Positions 34,253-41,588 of a stretch of 64,000 nt of DNA are shown here, one piece after another. The translations under genes were made by a program, and so were the position numbers. The number at the start of each line of letters is the position of its first letter. The first letter of the stretch is position 1. The DNA is from Roseiarcus sp963794155 (lineage in GTDB: Bacteria; Pseudomonadota; Alphaproteobacteria; Rhizobiales; Beijerinckiaceae), in contig CAWCCX010000010.1 of the NCBI GenBank assembly GCA_963794155.1, forward strand, positions 186,001-250,000. Reading direction: 5' to 3'. The notes beneath the pieces were generated by a model, which saw only the letters and a program-made list of their open reading frames with translations, ran no database searches and was not told where the DNA came from.

Positions 34253-34500
34253 GTGACGACCTGGGACGAACAAGCGGCTCGCCAACTTAGCCAGGCATGG
34301 GGTCGACTTCCGGGACCTTGAAGGCTTGGATTGGCGGCGGGCGCTTATCTTCGAAGATCGTCGCAGGGATTACGGCGAGACGCGCCTCATCGCGATGACC
34401 CCGCTCGGGGCGCGCTTGCATGTTGTCGTTTATGTCGAGCGGGGCGGCGAACGCCGCATTATTTCGGCCCGGAAGGCCAACAGTCGCGAGGTCGCGTTCC
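34253..34500 (+). CDS. brnT: BrnT-family toxin (N-terminal frameshift)
   Basis: The start GTG ACG ACC TGG GAC resembles the BrnT opening, but the family sequence then continues in another frame from about 34266 (NKRLANLARHGVDFRDLEGL, then DWRRALIFEDRRRDYGETR). The remainder has RLHVVVYVERGGERRIISAR and KANSREVAFHE, typical of the BrnT C-terminus. The full toxin would be about 85 residues. An indel of one or two bases near 34266-34272 must be assumed for a complete protein. As given, the only in-frame start for the body is a TTG at 34326, which would give a truncated toxin. It is a separate locus from the brnT at 23010. Confidence 0.75.
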
Positions 34501-34760
34501 ATGAGAGAGAACTCGTTCGTCCGACAGCAGAGGAAGACGCGCGGATCGCCCGCGGCATTGCCGTCGATCCCGACGCGGCGCCAGACCTTTCCGAGCCGGT
34601 CTCCGGAGTTGTCCGACGAGTTGGGCGGCCTCCAAGAGCGGACCGCAAGGTGTCGGTCACCCTGCGGCTCGATCGTGACGTGGTCGAGCGGTTCAAGGCG
34701 ACGGGCGCCGGCTGGCAAACGCGCATCAACGCTGCGCTGAAGAAGAGCGCCGCCCGCTGA
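34501..34760 (+). CDS. brnA: BrnA-family antitoxin, fused in frame to BrnT in this sequence
   Basis: The antitoxin body is LVRPTAEEDARIARGIAVDP followed by RVGRPPRADRKVSVTLRLDR and RFKATGAGWQTRINAALKK, the BrnA ribbon-helix-helix pattern. An ATG at 34501 overlaps the end of the toxin as expected, but it opens a different frame that leads away from the body. A single missing base near 34507 would connect them. As written, the body is read in frame with BrnT, giving a toxin-antitoxin fusion. Whether this is a genuine fusion or two sequence errors is not decidable here. Confidence 0.78.
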
Positions 34761-34823
34761 TCTCCGATCTCGAGCGCGGTTTCGCCAACCCCTGGCTCCC
34801 GCGCCGGCGAAACTTGCTCAACC

Positions 34824-35249
34824 TCACTGTACGAGCCGGCGCAGGAACTCAGCATCCACCAAGCCGGCGTGCTGCTTGGCGACCTTGCCCTTTTCGAACG
34901 CGATCAGAGTCGGAATGCCGCGGATTCCGAACCGCGCGGCGATCGCCGGCTCCTCGTCGACGTTGACCTTGGCGAAGCGGGCGCGCGGTTCGAGCTCCTT
35001 CGCCGCCTTGTCGAAGATGGGCGCCATGGCGCGACAGGGGCCGCACCAGGGGGCCCAGAAGTCGACGATCAGCGGCATGTCGTTGCGTTCGACATGCTTG
35101 TCGAAGGTTTTCGCCGTCAACGCGATCGGTTCGCCGGTGAAGAGCCTAGCCTTGCAGACGCCGCACTTGGCCTCCGAGGCGGGACGGTCGGCGGGGATGC
35201 GGTTAACGGCGGAGCAATGGGGACAAACGGCATGGAGCGATTCGGTCAT
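34824..35249 (-). CDS. trxC: Thioredoxin 2 (zinc-binding thioredoxin)
   Basis: This 141-residue protein has the TrxC arrangement: an N-terminal zinc ribbon with CPHCSAVN and CGVCKARLF, and a thioredoxin fold with the redox motif WCGPC in VDFWAPWCGPCRAMAP. The cis-proline is in RGIPTLIAFEKG. TrxC reduces cytoplasmic protein disulfides and is often induced by peroxide. It is followed on the opposite strand by the damaged brnTA pair and precedes the divergent DUF2282 gene. Confidence 0.94.
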   Translation of the reverse strand: MTESLHAVCPHCSAVNRIPADRPASEAKCGVCKARLFTGEPIALTAKTFDKHVERNDMPLIVDFWAPWCGPCRAMAPIFDKAAKELEPRARFAKVNVDEEPAIAARFGIRGIPTLIAFEKGKVAKQHAGLVDAEFLRRLVQ

Positions 35250-35506
35250 GGGCGAAGCCTTCGGCCCTCGCGCGACGAGGTTCGGCGATCAATTGGGGCC
35301 GCGTGATATCTGGCGATGGCGGACGCAGCTTCAAGCGCTGAAATATCATCAAGCGAGTCTGTGTTCACGAACTCGTGATCGTGCGGTTTCGTAACCTCGG
35401 TTCGCAGGAGACGTACAAGCTGATGCAGGGCCGGAAAGGCTCCGCCGAATGGCGAGGCTGCCGCCGCGCCCATCATAAGCTATTGTTTGGATGGAGGATT
35501 ATTCTT

Positions 35507-35788
35507 ATGAACGCAAGAAATGCGATCACCGCCGCCGCCCTCGCCGTCTCGCTCGCCAGCGCCCTCGCCACCATCGCCAAGGCGGGCCCGGCCCCGGCTC
35601 AGCCAGGCGCCGACAAGTGCTATGGCGTGGCGCTCGCCGGCAAGAACGACTGCGCCGCCGGCGCCGGCACGACTTGTGCTGGCACTTCGACTGTCGACTA
35701 CGATCCTGGACACTGGAAATATGTCGCCAAGGGCACTTGCGAGGGCATGACCACGCCCAAGGGCCACGGCTCGCTGACGGCGATGTGA
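35507..35788 (+). CDS. DUF2282 / BufA1-like secreted small protein
   Basis: This 93-residue protein starts at ATG 35507 behind ggagga. A signal-like N-terminus (AITAAALAVSLASALATIAKA) is followed by the cysteine pattern DKCYGVALAGKNDCAAGA, GTTCAGTS and a last Cys in KGTCEG. This four-Cys layout is that of DUF2282 proteins, recently described as BufA1 bufferin precursors that are modified by a MNIO (DUF692, BufB) enzyme and help with metal stress. The usual partners BufB, BufC and DoxX are not adjacent here, so it is an orphan copy. A strong intrinsic terminator follows. Confidence 0.85.
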   Translation: MNARNAITAAALAVSLASALATIAKAGPAPAQPGADKCYGVALAGKNDCAAGAGTTCAGTSTVDYDPGHWKYVAKGTCEGMTTPKGHGSLTAM

Positions 35789-35812
35789 GGCCAAGGCCAG
35801 TCCGTTGGCTTT

Positions 35813-35850
35813 CCGGCTCCGCCCCCTCCCTGGCGGAGCCGGTCTCGTTT
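35813..35850 (+). terminator. Intrinsic terminator after the DUF2282 gene
   Basis: CCGGCTCCGCC (35813-35823) and GGCGGAGCCGG (35832-35842) make an 11-base perfect stem around an eight-base loop, followed by TCTCGTTT. It lies 25 bases after the stop codon. Confidence 0.75.
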
Positions 35851-35892
35851 CAGAGCTTGTCATGCCCGCGAAGGCGGTCAACGCAGCGGGCC

Positions 35893-37605
35893 CTACCCCT
35901 CCGGAAAATCCTCGACCCTAAACTCTCCGTCAGCCCGCTCGCCGCGGGCGGCGAGCGCGCTTTCGCGCATCCGCAGTTCAACTCTGCGGATCTTGCCCGA
36001 CACCGTCTTCGGCAGGTCGAAGAACTCGATCCGCCGCACCCTTTTATAGGGCGATAGGCGCCCGCGAAGATGCTCGAAGATCGACGCCGCGGTCGCGCGA
36101 TCCGGCTTATGCCCGGCGACAAGCGCGACGTAGGCCTTGGCGATCGTATAGCGCACCGGATCGGGCGCTGGCACGACCGCGGCTTCCGCCACCGCCGCGT
36201 GTTCGATCAAGACGCTCTCCAGCTCGAACGGGCTTAAGCGATAGTCGCTCGACTTGAACACATCGTCGGCGCGGCCGACGAACGCGATATGGCCTTCGGC
36301 ATCGCGCGAGGCGACGTCGCCGGTGCGGTAATATTCGCCGTCGATGGAGACGAGTTCGCCGCGATCGTTCAGGTAGCCGCGCATGAGGCCGACTGGGCGC
36401 GGACGCAAGGGGATCGCGATCTCGCCGCTGTCGCTCTCGAGGCCGTCGGCGTCGACGAGCGCAATTCGGTAGCCGGGCAACGGCCGCCCCATCGATCCGG
36501 GGACCACCCCCTGTCCGGGCGAATTGCCGATCATCATCGTGGTCTCGGTTTGACCGTAGGAATCGCGCAAGGTCAGGCCCCAGGCCCGCCTCACCTGCTC
36601 GATGATTTCCGGATTGACAGGCTCGCCGGCCGAATTGACCTCGCGGAGCGCGACTTTCCATTGTTTAAGGTCGTGCTGGATCAGCATCCGCCAGACCGTC
36701 GGCGGAGCGCAGAAGGTCGTCACCTGATGCTCGATCAGCGTGTCGAGCGCCGCCTGCGGCTCGAACCGTCCGGCGAGCGCGATCACGGTCGCGCCGGCGT
36801 TCCAGGGCGCAAAGACGCTCGACCAGGCGTGCTTGGCCCACCCGGGCGAAGAAATGTTGAGATGCGCGTCGCCGGGCATGAGCCCGAGCCCGTACATCGT
36901 CGACAAATGCCCGATCGGGTAGCTCGCGTGGCTGTGGACGACCAGCTTCGAGCGCGCCGTCGTGCCAGAGGTGAAATAGAGCAGCATCGGGTCGTCGGCC
37001 GGCGTCGGGCCGTCGGGCTCGAAGAATTGGCTGCCAAGAAGCGTAGCGTAACGCAGCCAGGGGGGCGGGGCCGCGCCGACCGCGACCCGCTTGACGCCCT
37101 CGGCCAGCCCGGCGAATTTTTCCGCGTCGGCGCCGTGCGCGACCAGATATTTCGCCTGGCCGCGCTCGAGTCGGTCGGCAATGTCGGCCGAGCCCAGCGT
37201 CGGCATCGCCGGGATCAGCACTAGCCCGAGCTTCATCGCGGCCAGCATCGTCGCCCACAGTTCGGGACCGACGCCCAGCATCATCAAGAGCCGGTCGCCG
37301 CGCTTCGCGCCTAGCGCTCGCAAGCCGTTGGCGAGACGCGACAATTCCAGGCGGAGATCGGCGAACGTCCGCGTCTCAACCCGATCGCCAACGACTTTCA
37401 GAGCGATCTTCGCGCCGTGCTCTCCAGCCGCGAGCTCGGCGTCGAACCAATCGAGCGCCCAGTTGAACCGCTCCGGCCGTGGCCAGACGAACGCGGCCCG
37501 GGCGCCGTGATAGTCGTCGCGAAAATTGAGCAGCAGATCGCGCGCTTCGCGAAAGCTAGGCAGCCTGTTGGCGTGGCCCGGCGACGAGAATGAGACCGGC
37601 GGCAT
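35893..37605 (-). CDS. AMP-forming acyl-CoA synthetase family protein
   Basis: This enzyme of about 570 residues adenylates a carboxylic acid and transfers it to coenzyme A. Core motifs present are the P-loop-like YFTSGTTARSKLVVHSH, the YGQTETTMMIG motif, and YYRTGDVASRDAEGHIAFVGR with the hinge DD(V)FKSSDYR. The C-terminal catalytic lysine region is PKTVSGKIRRVELR. The length and the FRWDxP-like beginning (RPERFNWALDWFDAEL) resemble medium-chain acyl-CoA synthetases. The start is uncertain: ATG 37605 is used, and a frame open to 37746 lacks a ribosome site. Chain-length or aromatic preference cannot be given. Confidence 0.87.
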   Translation of the reverse strand: MPPVSFSSPGHANRLPSFREARDLLLNFRDDYHGARAAFVWPRPERFNWALDWFDAELAAGEHGAKIALKVVGDRVETRTFADLRLELSRLANGLRALGAKRGDRLLMMLGVGPELWATMLAAMKLGLVLIPAMPTLGSADIADRLERGQAKYLVAHGADAEKFAGLAEGVKRVAVGAAPPPWLRYATLLGSQFFEPDGPTPADDPMLLYFTSGTTARSKLVVHSHASYPIGHLSTMYGLGLMPGDAHLNISSPGWAKHAWSSVFAPWNAGATVIALAGRFEPQAALDTLIEHQVTTFCAPPTVWRMLIQHDLKQWKVALREVNSAGEPVNPEIIEQVRRAWGLTLRDSYGQTETTMMIGNSPGQGVVPGSMGRPLPGYRIALVDADGLESDSGEIAIPLRPRPVGLMRGYLNDRGELVSIDGEYYRTGDVASRDAEGHIAFVGRADDVFKSSDYRLSPFELESVLIEHAAVAEAAVVPAPDPVRYTIAKAYVALVAGHKPDRATAASIFEHLRGRLSPYKRVRRIEFFDLPKTVSGKIRRVELRMRESALAARGERADGEFRVEDFPEG

Positions 37606-37894
37606 GGCCAGGAACGCTTCTCCAAATGTCGGCGCCGATCGCCTCGCCTCACCGCTCGTCGATACGGCCGAGCGCCGTTCCGATCCGGCGACCGGGCAAA
37701 CGCCTCGCACAGAATTCCAGCGCCCGCAAAGCAATTCGAGGCGCATATCTTAACGCGCCCCCGGCTCGGTCGGGGGCGCGGGTGAGCGGGACGACGCCTC
37801 TCCTGCGTGGGTAGCCGCGGCGCCGGCCCGCAGCCGCATGCTTGCCGCAATCCTGCGCTAGCCGCCAAACAATTCAATCGCTAAAGTAAGGCCA

Positions 37895-38608
37895 ATGACC
37901 CAAACGCGGCGCTTGCTGATCGTGGACGACGACGCCGACTTGCGTCATGCGCTGGTCGAGCAGCTGACTCTGCATCCTGAGTTTGAGGTCCAGGCGGTCG
38001 AGACTGCGGAAGCGGCGCTGCTTGCGGCCGAGACCGAGGCGCCGGACCTCGTGATCATGGATGTCGGCCTGCCCGACCTCGACGGGCGGGAGGCGGTCAA
38101 ACGAATGCGACGGAACGGATATCGGCGCCCGATCATCGTGCTCACCGCCCATGATTCGGACGCCGACGCCGTGGTCGGCCTCGATTCGGGGGCCAACGAT
38201 TATGTCGGCAAACCGTTCCGGTTCGTCGTGCTCCTGGCCCGCATCCGTTCGCAGCTGCGCCAATACGAGGCGAGTGAGGATGCGGAGTTTCAGGTCGGCC
38301 CTTACATCTTTCGGCCGACCTCGAAGAACCTTGTCGACCCGCAAGGGGTCAAGTTGCGGCTGACCGAAAAGGAGGCCGCGATCCTCCGCTATCTCCATCG
38401 CGCCGAACAGCAGCCGGTGCCGCGCGAAACCCTGCTCAAGCACGTCTGGGGCTACAATTCCAACGTGACGACGCACACACTCGAAACGCATATTTATCGC
38501 CTGCGGCAAAAGATCGAGCACAATCCGGCGGAAGCGCAACTTCTCGTCACCGAAGGCGGCGGCTATAAGCTCGTGGCGAGCGCGGCGGCGGGGGGGCAGT
38601 CGGAGTGA
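37895..38608 (+). CDS. OmpR/PhoB-family response regulator
   Basis: This 237-residue two-component regulator has an N-terminal receiver with acidic pocket VDDDADL, phosphorylation Asp in LVIMDVGLPDLDG, the LTAHD Thr and the VGKPFRF Lys. The C-terminal winged helix has LRLTEKEAAILRYLHRA and the recognition helix THTLETHIYRLRQKIE. It binds promoter DNA as a phosphorylated dimer. It is the first gene of a tight operon whose next two genes overlap by four bases each (cNMP-binding and zincin). No histidine kinase is encoded nearby. Confidence 0.92.
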   Translation: MTQTRRLLIVDDDADLRHALVEQLTLHPEFEVQAVETAEAALLAAETEAPDLVIMDVGLPDLDGREAVKRMRRNGYRRPIIVLTAHDSDADAVVGLDSGANDYVGKPFRFVVLLARIRSQLRQYEASEDAEFQVGPYIFRPTSKNLVDPQGVKLRLTEKEAAILRYLHRAEQQPVPRETLLKHVWGYNSNVTTHTLETHIYRLRQKIEHNPAEAQLLVTEGGGYKLVASAAAGGQSE

Positions 38609-39090
38609 CGCTGGACGACGACGTCGGGCGGCTCGCCCGCACTCGCCCGTTCAACCTATTGCCGCGCGAGGCCCTCCAGCTCCTCGCCTTTTCCTGCGAG
38701 AAGCGGCGCCTGAACGCCGGCAACTCGCTGTTTGCCGCCGGCGAGGCCGCCGATTCCGGCTATTTCGTTCATTCGGGCGCAATCGCGCTATTGGCGGAGG
38801 GAGCCAAACCGACAGGCGAGCGGCGCGTCGGCGCGGGCGCCCTCATCGGCGAGAGCGCGCTCTATGTCCCGACCGCCCGCCGGGTCGATGCGCGAGCCGT
38901 CGAGGACGCGGTCGTGATGCGGATTCCGCGCGAAACGTTTCGGCGCGTGCTTGCTGAATTCCCGGCCAGCGCCGAGAGGATTCGCGCCGCGCTTGCCGCG
39001 CGAACCCGCCTCCTCATCGACGGGCTCGAGGCGGCCCGGGTGAATTCGTTCGAGGAATCCGCCGCGCCGCGGCCAAGAGCTGCGCAATGA
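38605..39090 (+). CDS. Cyclic nucleotide-binding domain protein
   Basis: This 161-residue protein starts at GTG 38605, overlapping the response regulator stop. It contains one Crp-like cyclic nucleotide-binding beta-barrel: GYFVHSGAIALLAEG, then GAGALIGESALYVPTARRVDA in place of the phosphate-binding cassette, with Arg present after the PTA. There is no helix-turn-helix C-terminus, so it is not a Crp-type transcription factor. The helix ending NSFEESAA may mediate partner binding. It could sense cAMP or cGMP, or be a ligand-free regulatory subunit for the adjacent regulator. Confidence 0.84.
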   Translation: MTLDDDVGRLARTRPFNLLPREALQLLAFSCEKRRLNAGNSLFAAGEAADSGYFVHSGAIALLAEGAKPTGERRVGAGALIGESALYVPTARRVDARAVEDAVVMRIPRETFRRVLAEFPASAERIRAALAARTRLLIDGLEAARVNSFEESAAPRPRAAQ

Positions 39091-39506
39091 CGGACACGCT
39101 GAGCGGACTCGCCTCGTTACGCGCGCCGACCTCGGAAGACATCGATTCCCTCGCCCAGTCCGCGTTCGACCGGCTGCCCGCTTCGTTCCGGCGCCTGAGC
39201 GAAGGCCTGGTGATCCAGGTGGTCGATTTCCCGGACGACGAGACGCTTGACGAGATGGGGGCCGAGAGCCAATTCGACCTGCTCGGCCTCTTTCGCGGTC
39301 GTGGCCTCGCCCAGCGGGGCGCGGTGGAGGAGACCGGTGAATTACCCAACATGATCTGGCTCTATCGTCGGCCGCTGCTCGACTTCTGGTGCGAGGGCGA
39401 GGATTCGCTCGACGAGGTCGTGACCCACGTTCTGGTGCACGAGATTGGCCATCATTTCGGACTGTCCGACGCCGACATGGAGGCGATTGAGCGGTCGGCC
39501 CGCTGA
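39087..39506 (+). CDS. Zincin-like metallopeptidase-family protein
   Basis: This 139-residue protein overlaps the preceding stop (ATGA). It contains the zinc-binding HEIGHHFGLSDADM, where the two His and the third ligand Asp belong to the family of small minimal zincins (PF06262 type). An ELPNMIWLYRRPLLDF strand precedes the motif. The family is predicted to be a metalloprotease, though activity is rarely shown. Its position as last gene of a response regulator-cNMP operon suggests a common regulatory or signalling purpose. Confidence 0.88.
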   Translation: MTDTLSGLASLRAPTSEDIDSLAQSAFDRLPASFRRLSEGLVIQVVDFPDDETLDEMGAESQFDLLGLFRGRGLAQRGAVEETGELPNMIWLYRRPLLDFWCEGEDSLDEVVTHVLVHEIGHHFGLSDADMEAIERSAR

Positions 39507-39665
39507 CCGATTCGCCAGTTCAACAGGGGCGGCGGGTCGGCGAAGCGCTGGAAACGGCCGGATTCCGGCGCCTTCACAACCCCGTCACGCTGCCTGTAGA
39601 CTATCGCCGCGGTCGGACTTGAGCGCCGGCTGTGGGTCGGACAATCGGAGGCACGGAGCGTCTTT

Positions 39666-40232
39666 GTGACGGTTCATTTTCGGTCAGTCGCGCCGCGGAA
39701 TTGTCCGGCGCTCGTGTTGAACGCGGACTTCCGCCCGCTCAGCTATTATCCGCTGTCGATCTGGTGCTGGCAGGATGCGATCAAGGCGGTGTTCCTCGAT
39801 CGGGTGAATATCTTGTCGGAATACGACACCCTGGTGCACAGCCCGAGCTTCGAGATGCGCCTGCCGTCGGTGGTGTCGCTGAAGAGCTACGTCAAGCCCA
39901 CGCGCTTTCCCGCTTTCACCCGGTTCAACGTGTTCCTTCGTGACCGCTTCACTTGCCAATATTGCGGCCAGCGCGAGGACCTGACCTTCGACCACGTCGT
40001 TCCCCGCTCCAAGGGCGGCTTCACGACGTGGGAGAACGTGGTCGCGGCCTGCTCCGACTGCAATCTCAAGAAGGCCGACATGCTGCCCGCGGTCGCGCGC
40101 ATGTGGCCGGCGACCAAGCCCTACCAGCCGAGCGTGCACGACCTGCACCAGAATGGCCGCCTGTTCCCGCCCAACTATCTCCACGAGAGTTGGATGGATT
40201 ATCTCTACTGGGACAGCGAACTGGAGGAGTGA
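39666..40232 (+). CDS. HNH endonuclease
   Basis: This 188-residue protein starts at GTG 39666. It has the family opening PALVLNADFRPLSYYPLSIW and a zinc-ribbon HNH core: CQYCGQREDLTFDHVVPRSK, GGFTTWENVVAACSDCNLKK, with two CxxC pairs, the catalytic His in DHVVPRSKGG and the Asn in ENVV. It lacks any methyltransferase or phage neighbour. This type is nearly universal in alphaproteobacteria as a stand-alone gene, so a housekeeping or DNA-repair role is more likely than restriction. Confidence 0.9.
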   Translation: MTVHFRSVAPRNCPALVLNADFRPLSYYPLSIWCWQDAIKAVFLDRVNILSEYDTLVHSPSFEMRLPSVVSLKSYVKPTRFPAFTRFNVFLRDRFTCQYCGQREDLTFDHVVPRSKGGFTTWENVVAACSDCNLKKADMLPAVARMWPATKPYQPSVHDLHQNGRLFPPNYLHESWMDYLYWDSELEE

Positions 40233-40404
40233 GCCTCCGACCAGCCGAACGCTTGCCTTCTATTTAACTTACAGTTCGTGACATTCTCGGCAGCGAACGA
40301 TCTGGCCGATCCAGATGCCCTGCAACGCCCGTGCTGGCGTTTCCTGCTAAGCAAGAGGCAACGCCGCCCGAATTCGTTTTCCCGGGCGATTGTGGTGAGC
40401 GGAG

Positions 40405-41028
40405 ATGCGAATCGTCATTGCGATCACCGGCGCCTCCGGCGTCGCCTACGGCATCGACCTTCTGAGACAGCTTAGAGAGCTCGGGGTCGAGCGGCATCTC
40501 GTTTTGAGCCAATGGGCCGAGGCGACGATCGCCAAAGAAACGAAGCTTAGTGCGCGCGAGGTCGGCGCGATGGCTTCGATGGTTCACTCGCGGACCAATG
40601 TCGGCGCCGAAATCGCCAGCGGATCTTTCCGGCATGACGGCATGATCGTTGCCCCCTGCAGTATGAAAACCCTGGCGGCAATTCGCTTCGGGTATTCGGA
40701 GGGCCTTATCCCCCGCGCGGCCGATGTGACCTTGAAAGAGCGTCGCCGGCTGGTGCTGATGCCACGGGAAACGCCGCTCAATGACATCCATCTGGAGAAC
40801 ATGTTGGCGCTGAGCCGCATGGGGGCGGTGATTTGCCCGCCGATGCCCGCGTTCTACACCAATCCCGAAACCATCGACGATCTGATCGAGCAGACCAGCG
40901 CCCGCGTGCTGGAGCTCTTCGGCCTCGAGGCGCCCGGGCTCAGGCGCTGGAGCGGCATGCGCCCTGATTCGTCTCCGGCCGTCGTGCGGCCGCTGGCGGT
41001 TCGCAAGGGAGACAGAGATGAGAGATAG
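40405..41028 (+). CDS. UbiX-family flavin prenyltransferase
   Basis: This 207-residue flavoprotein has ITGASGVAYGIDLL (FMN-binding), HDGMIVAPCSMKTLAAI and the MPRETPLNDIHLENM segment diagnostic of UbiX/Pad1. Such enzymes prenylate reduced FMN to give the cofactor used by UbiD decarboxylases, one of which is encoded two genes downstream. It overlaps the following PNPOx-like gene by 11 bases. The clustering suggests dedicated cofactor supply for that UbiD rather than a role in ubiquinone synthesis. Confidence 0.93.
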   Translation: MRIVIAITGASGVAYGIDLLRQLRELGVERHLVLSQWAEATIAKETKLSAREVGAMASMVHSRTNVGAEIASGSFRHDGMIVAPCSMKTLAAIRFGYSEGLIPRAADVTLKERRRLVLMPRETPLNDIHLENMLALSRMGAVICPPMPAFYTNPETIDDLIEQTSARVLELFGLEAPGLRRWSGMRPDSSPAVVRPLAVRKGDRDER

Positions 41029-41518
41029 CGAACATGCGTACACAGCGCCCAGAACCAGCGCTGCACGTACGGTTCCGGACGTCGTGCGCCGTTATCTGAA
41101 CGGCCAAGACCTGCTCGGCAAAACGCAGGCGCTGCGCCTCTCGACCGTCGATCAGGACGGCTGGCCGCACGCTTCATTGTTGAGCGCAGGCGAGGCTTTG
41201 GCGGTCTCGCCTGAGCGTGTACGATTCGCGGTCTTCGCCGAATCGACCACGACCGCGAACCTCTCCCGCGATGGGCGCGTCTCGCTGACCCTGTCGATCG
41301 AGCGCGGAATGTGCGAATTGCGGCTGCGAGCCAAGCGCCTGACCAAGACTTCGGCGGACGTTCCGCTCGCCCTCTTTGAGGCCGAAGTGGTGCAAGTGCG
41401 CACCCATGTCGCCCCCTATGCCGACGTCGTCTCCGGAATAACGTTTAAGCTTCACCGGCAGAACGAAGTCCTCAAGCGGTGGGAACGGCAAATCGCCGCG
41501 CTGCACGCGGCCAGGTAG
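41018..41518 (+). CDS. Pyridoxamine 5'-phosphate oxidase-like (split-barrel flavin) protein
   Basis: This 166-residue protein has the split-barrel pattern: AQ-like TQALRLSTVDQDGWPHASLL in the first strands, RVRFAVFAESTTTANLSRDG, then VSLTLSIERGMCELRLRAKR. The fold binds FMN or F420. It lies between ubiX and ubiD and overlaps ubiX, so it probably acts in the same pathway, perhaps in flavin reduction or substrate handling, though no direct evidence is visible. The start ATG overlaps the ubiX stop region. Confidence 0.78.
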   Translation: MRDSEHAYTAPRTSAARTVPDVVRRYLNGQDLLGKTQALRLSTVDQDGWPHASLLSAGEALAVSPERVRFAVFAESTTTANLSRDGRVSLTLSIERGMCELRLRAKRLTKTSADVPLALFEAEVVQVRTHVAPYADVVSGITFKLHRQNEVLKRWERQIAALHAAR

Positions 41519-41588
41519 GGCGAAATCAATCGCGGCGGAAACAACCTCTTTTCGAAATGATTCGAACAATATTTTGGCGGGAATTTCG

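Noticed and set aside
34326..34760. A novel 144-residue single-gene protein
   Set aside because: Its two halves are clearly BrnT and BrnA; frame relations point to indels rather than a new family.
39666..40232. HNH gene as part of a restriction or phage defence system
   Set aside because: No methyltransferase, helicase or phage gene is nearby and this HNH type is a common stand-alone gene in alphaproteobacteria.
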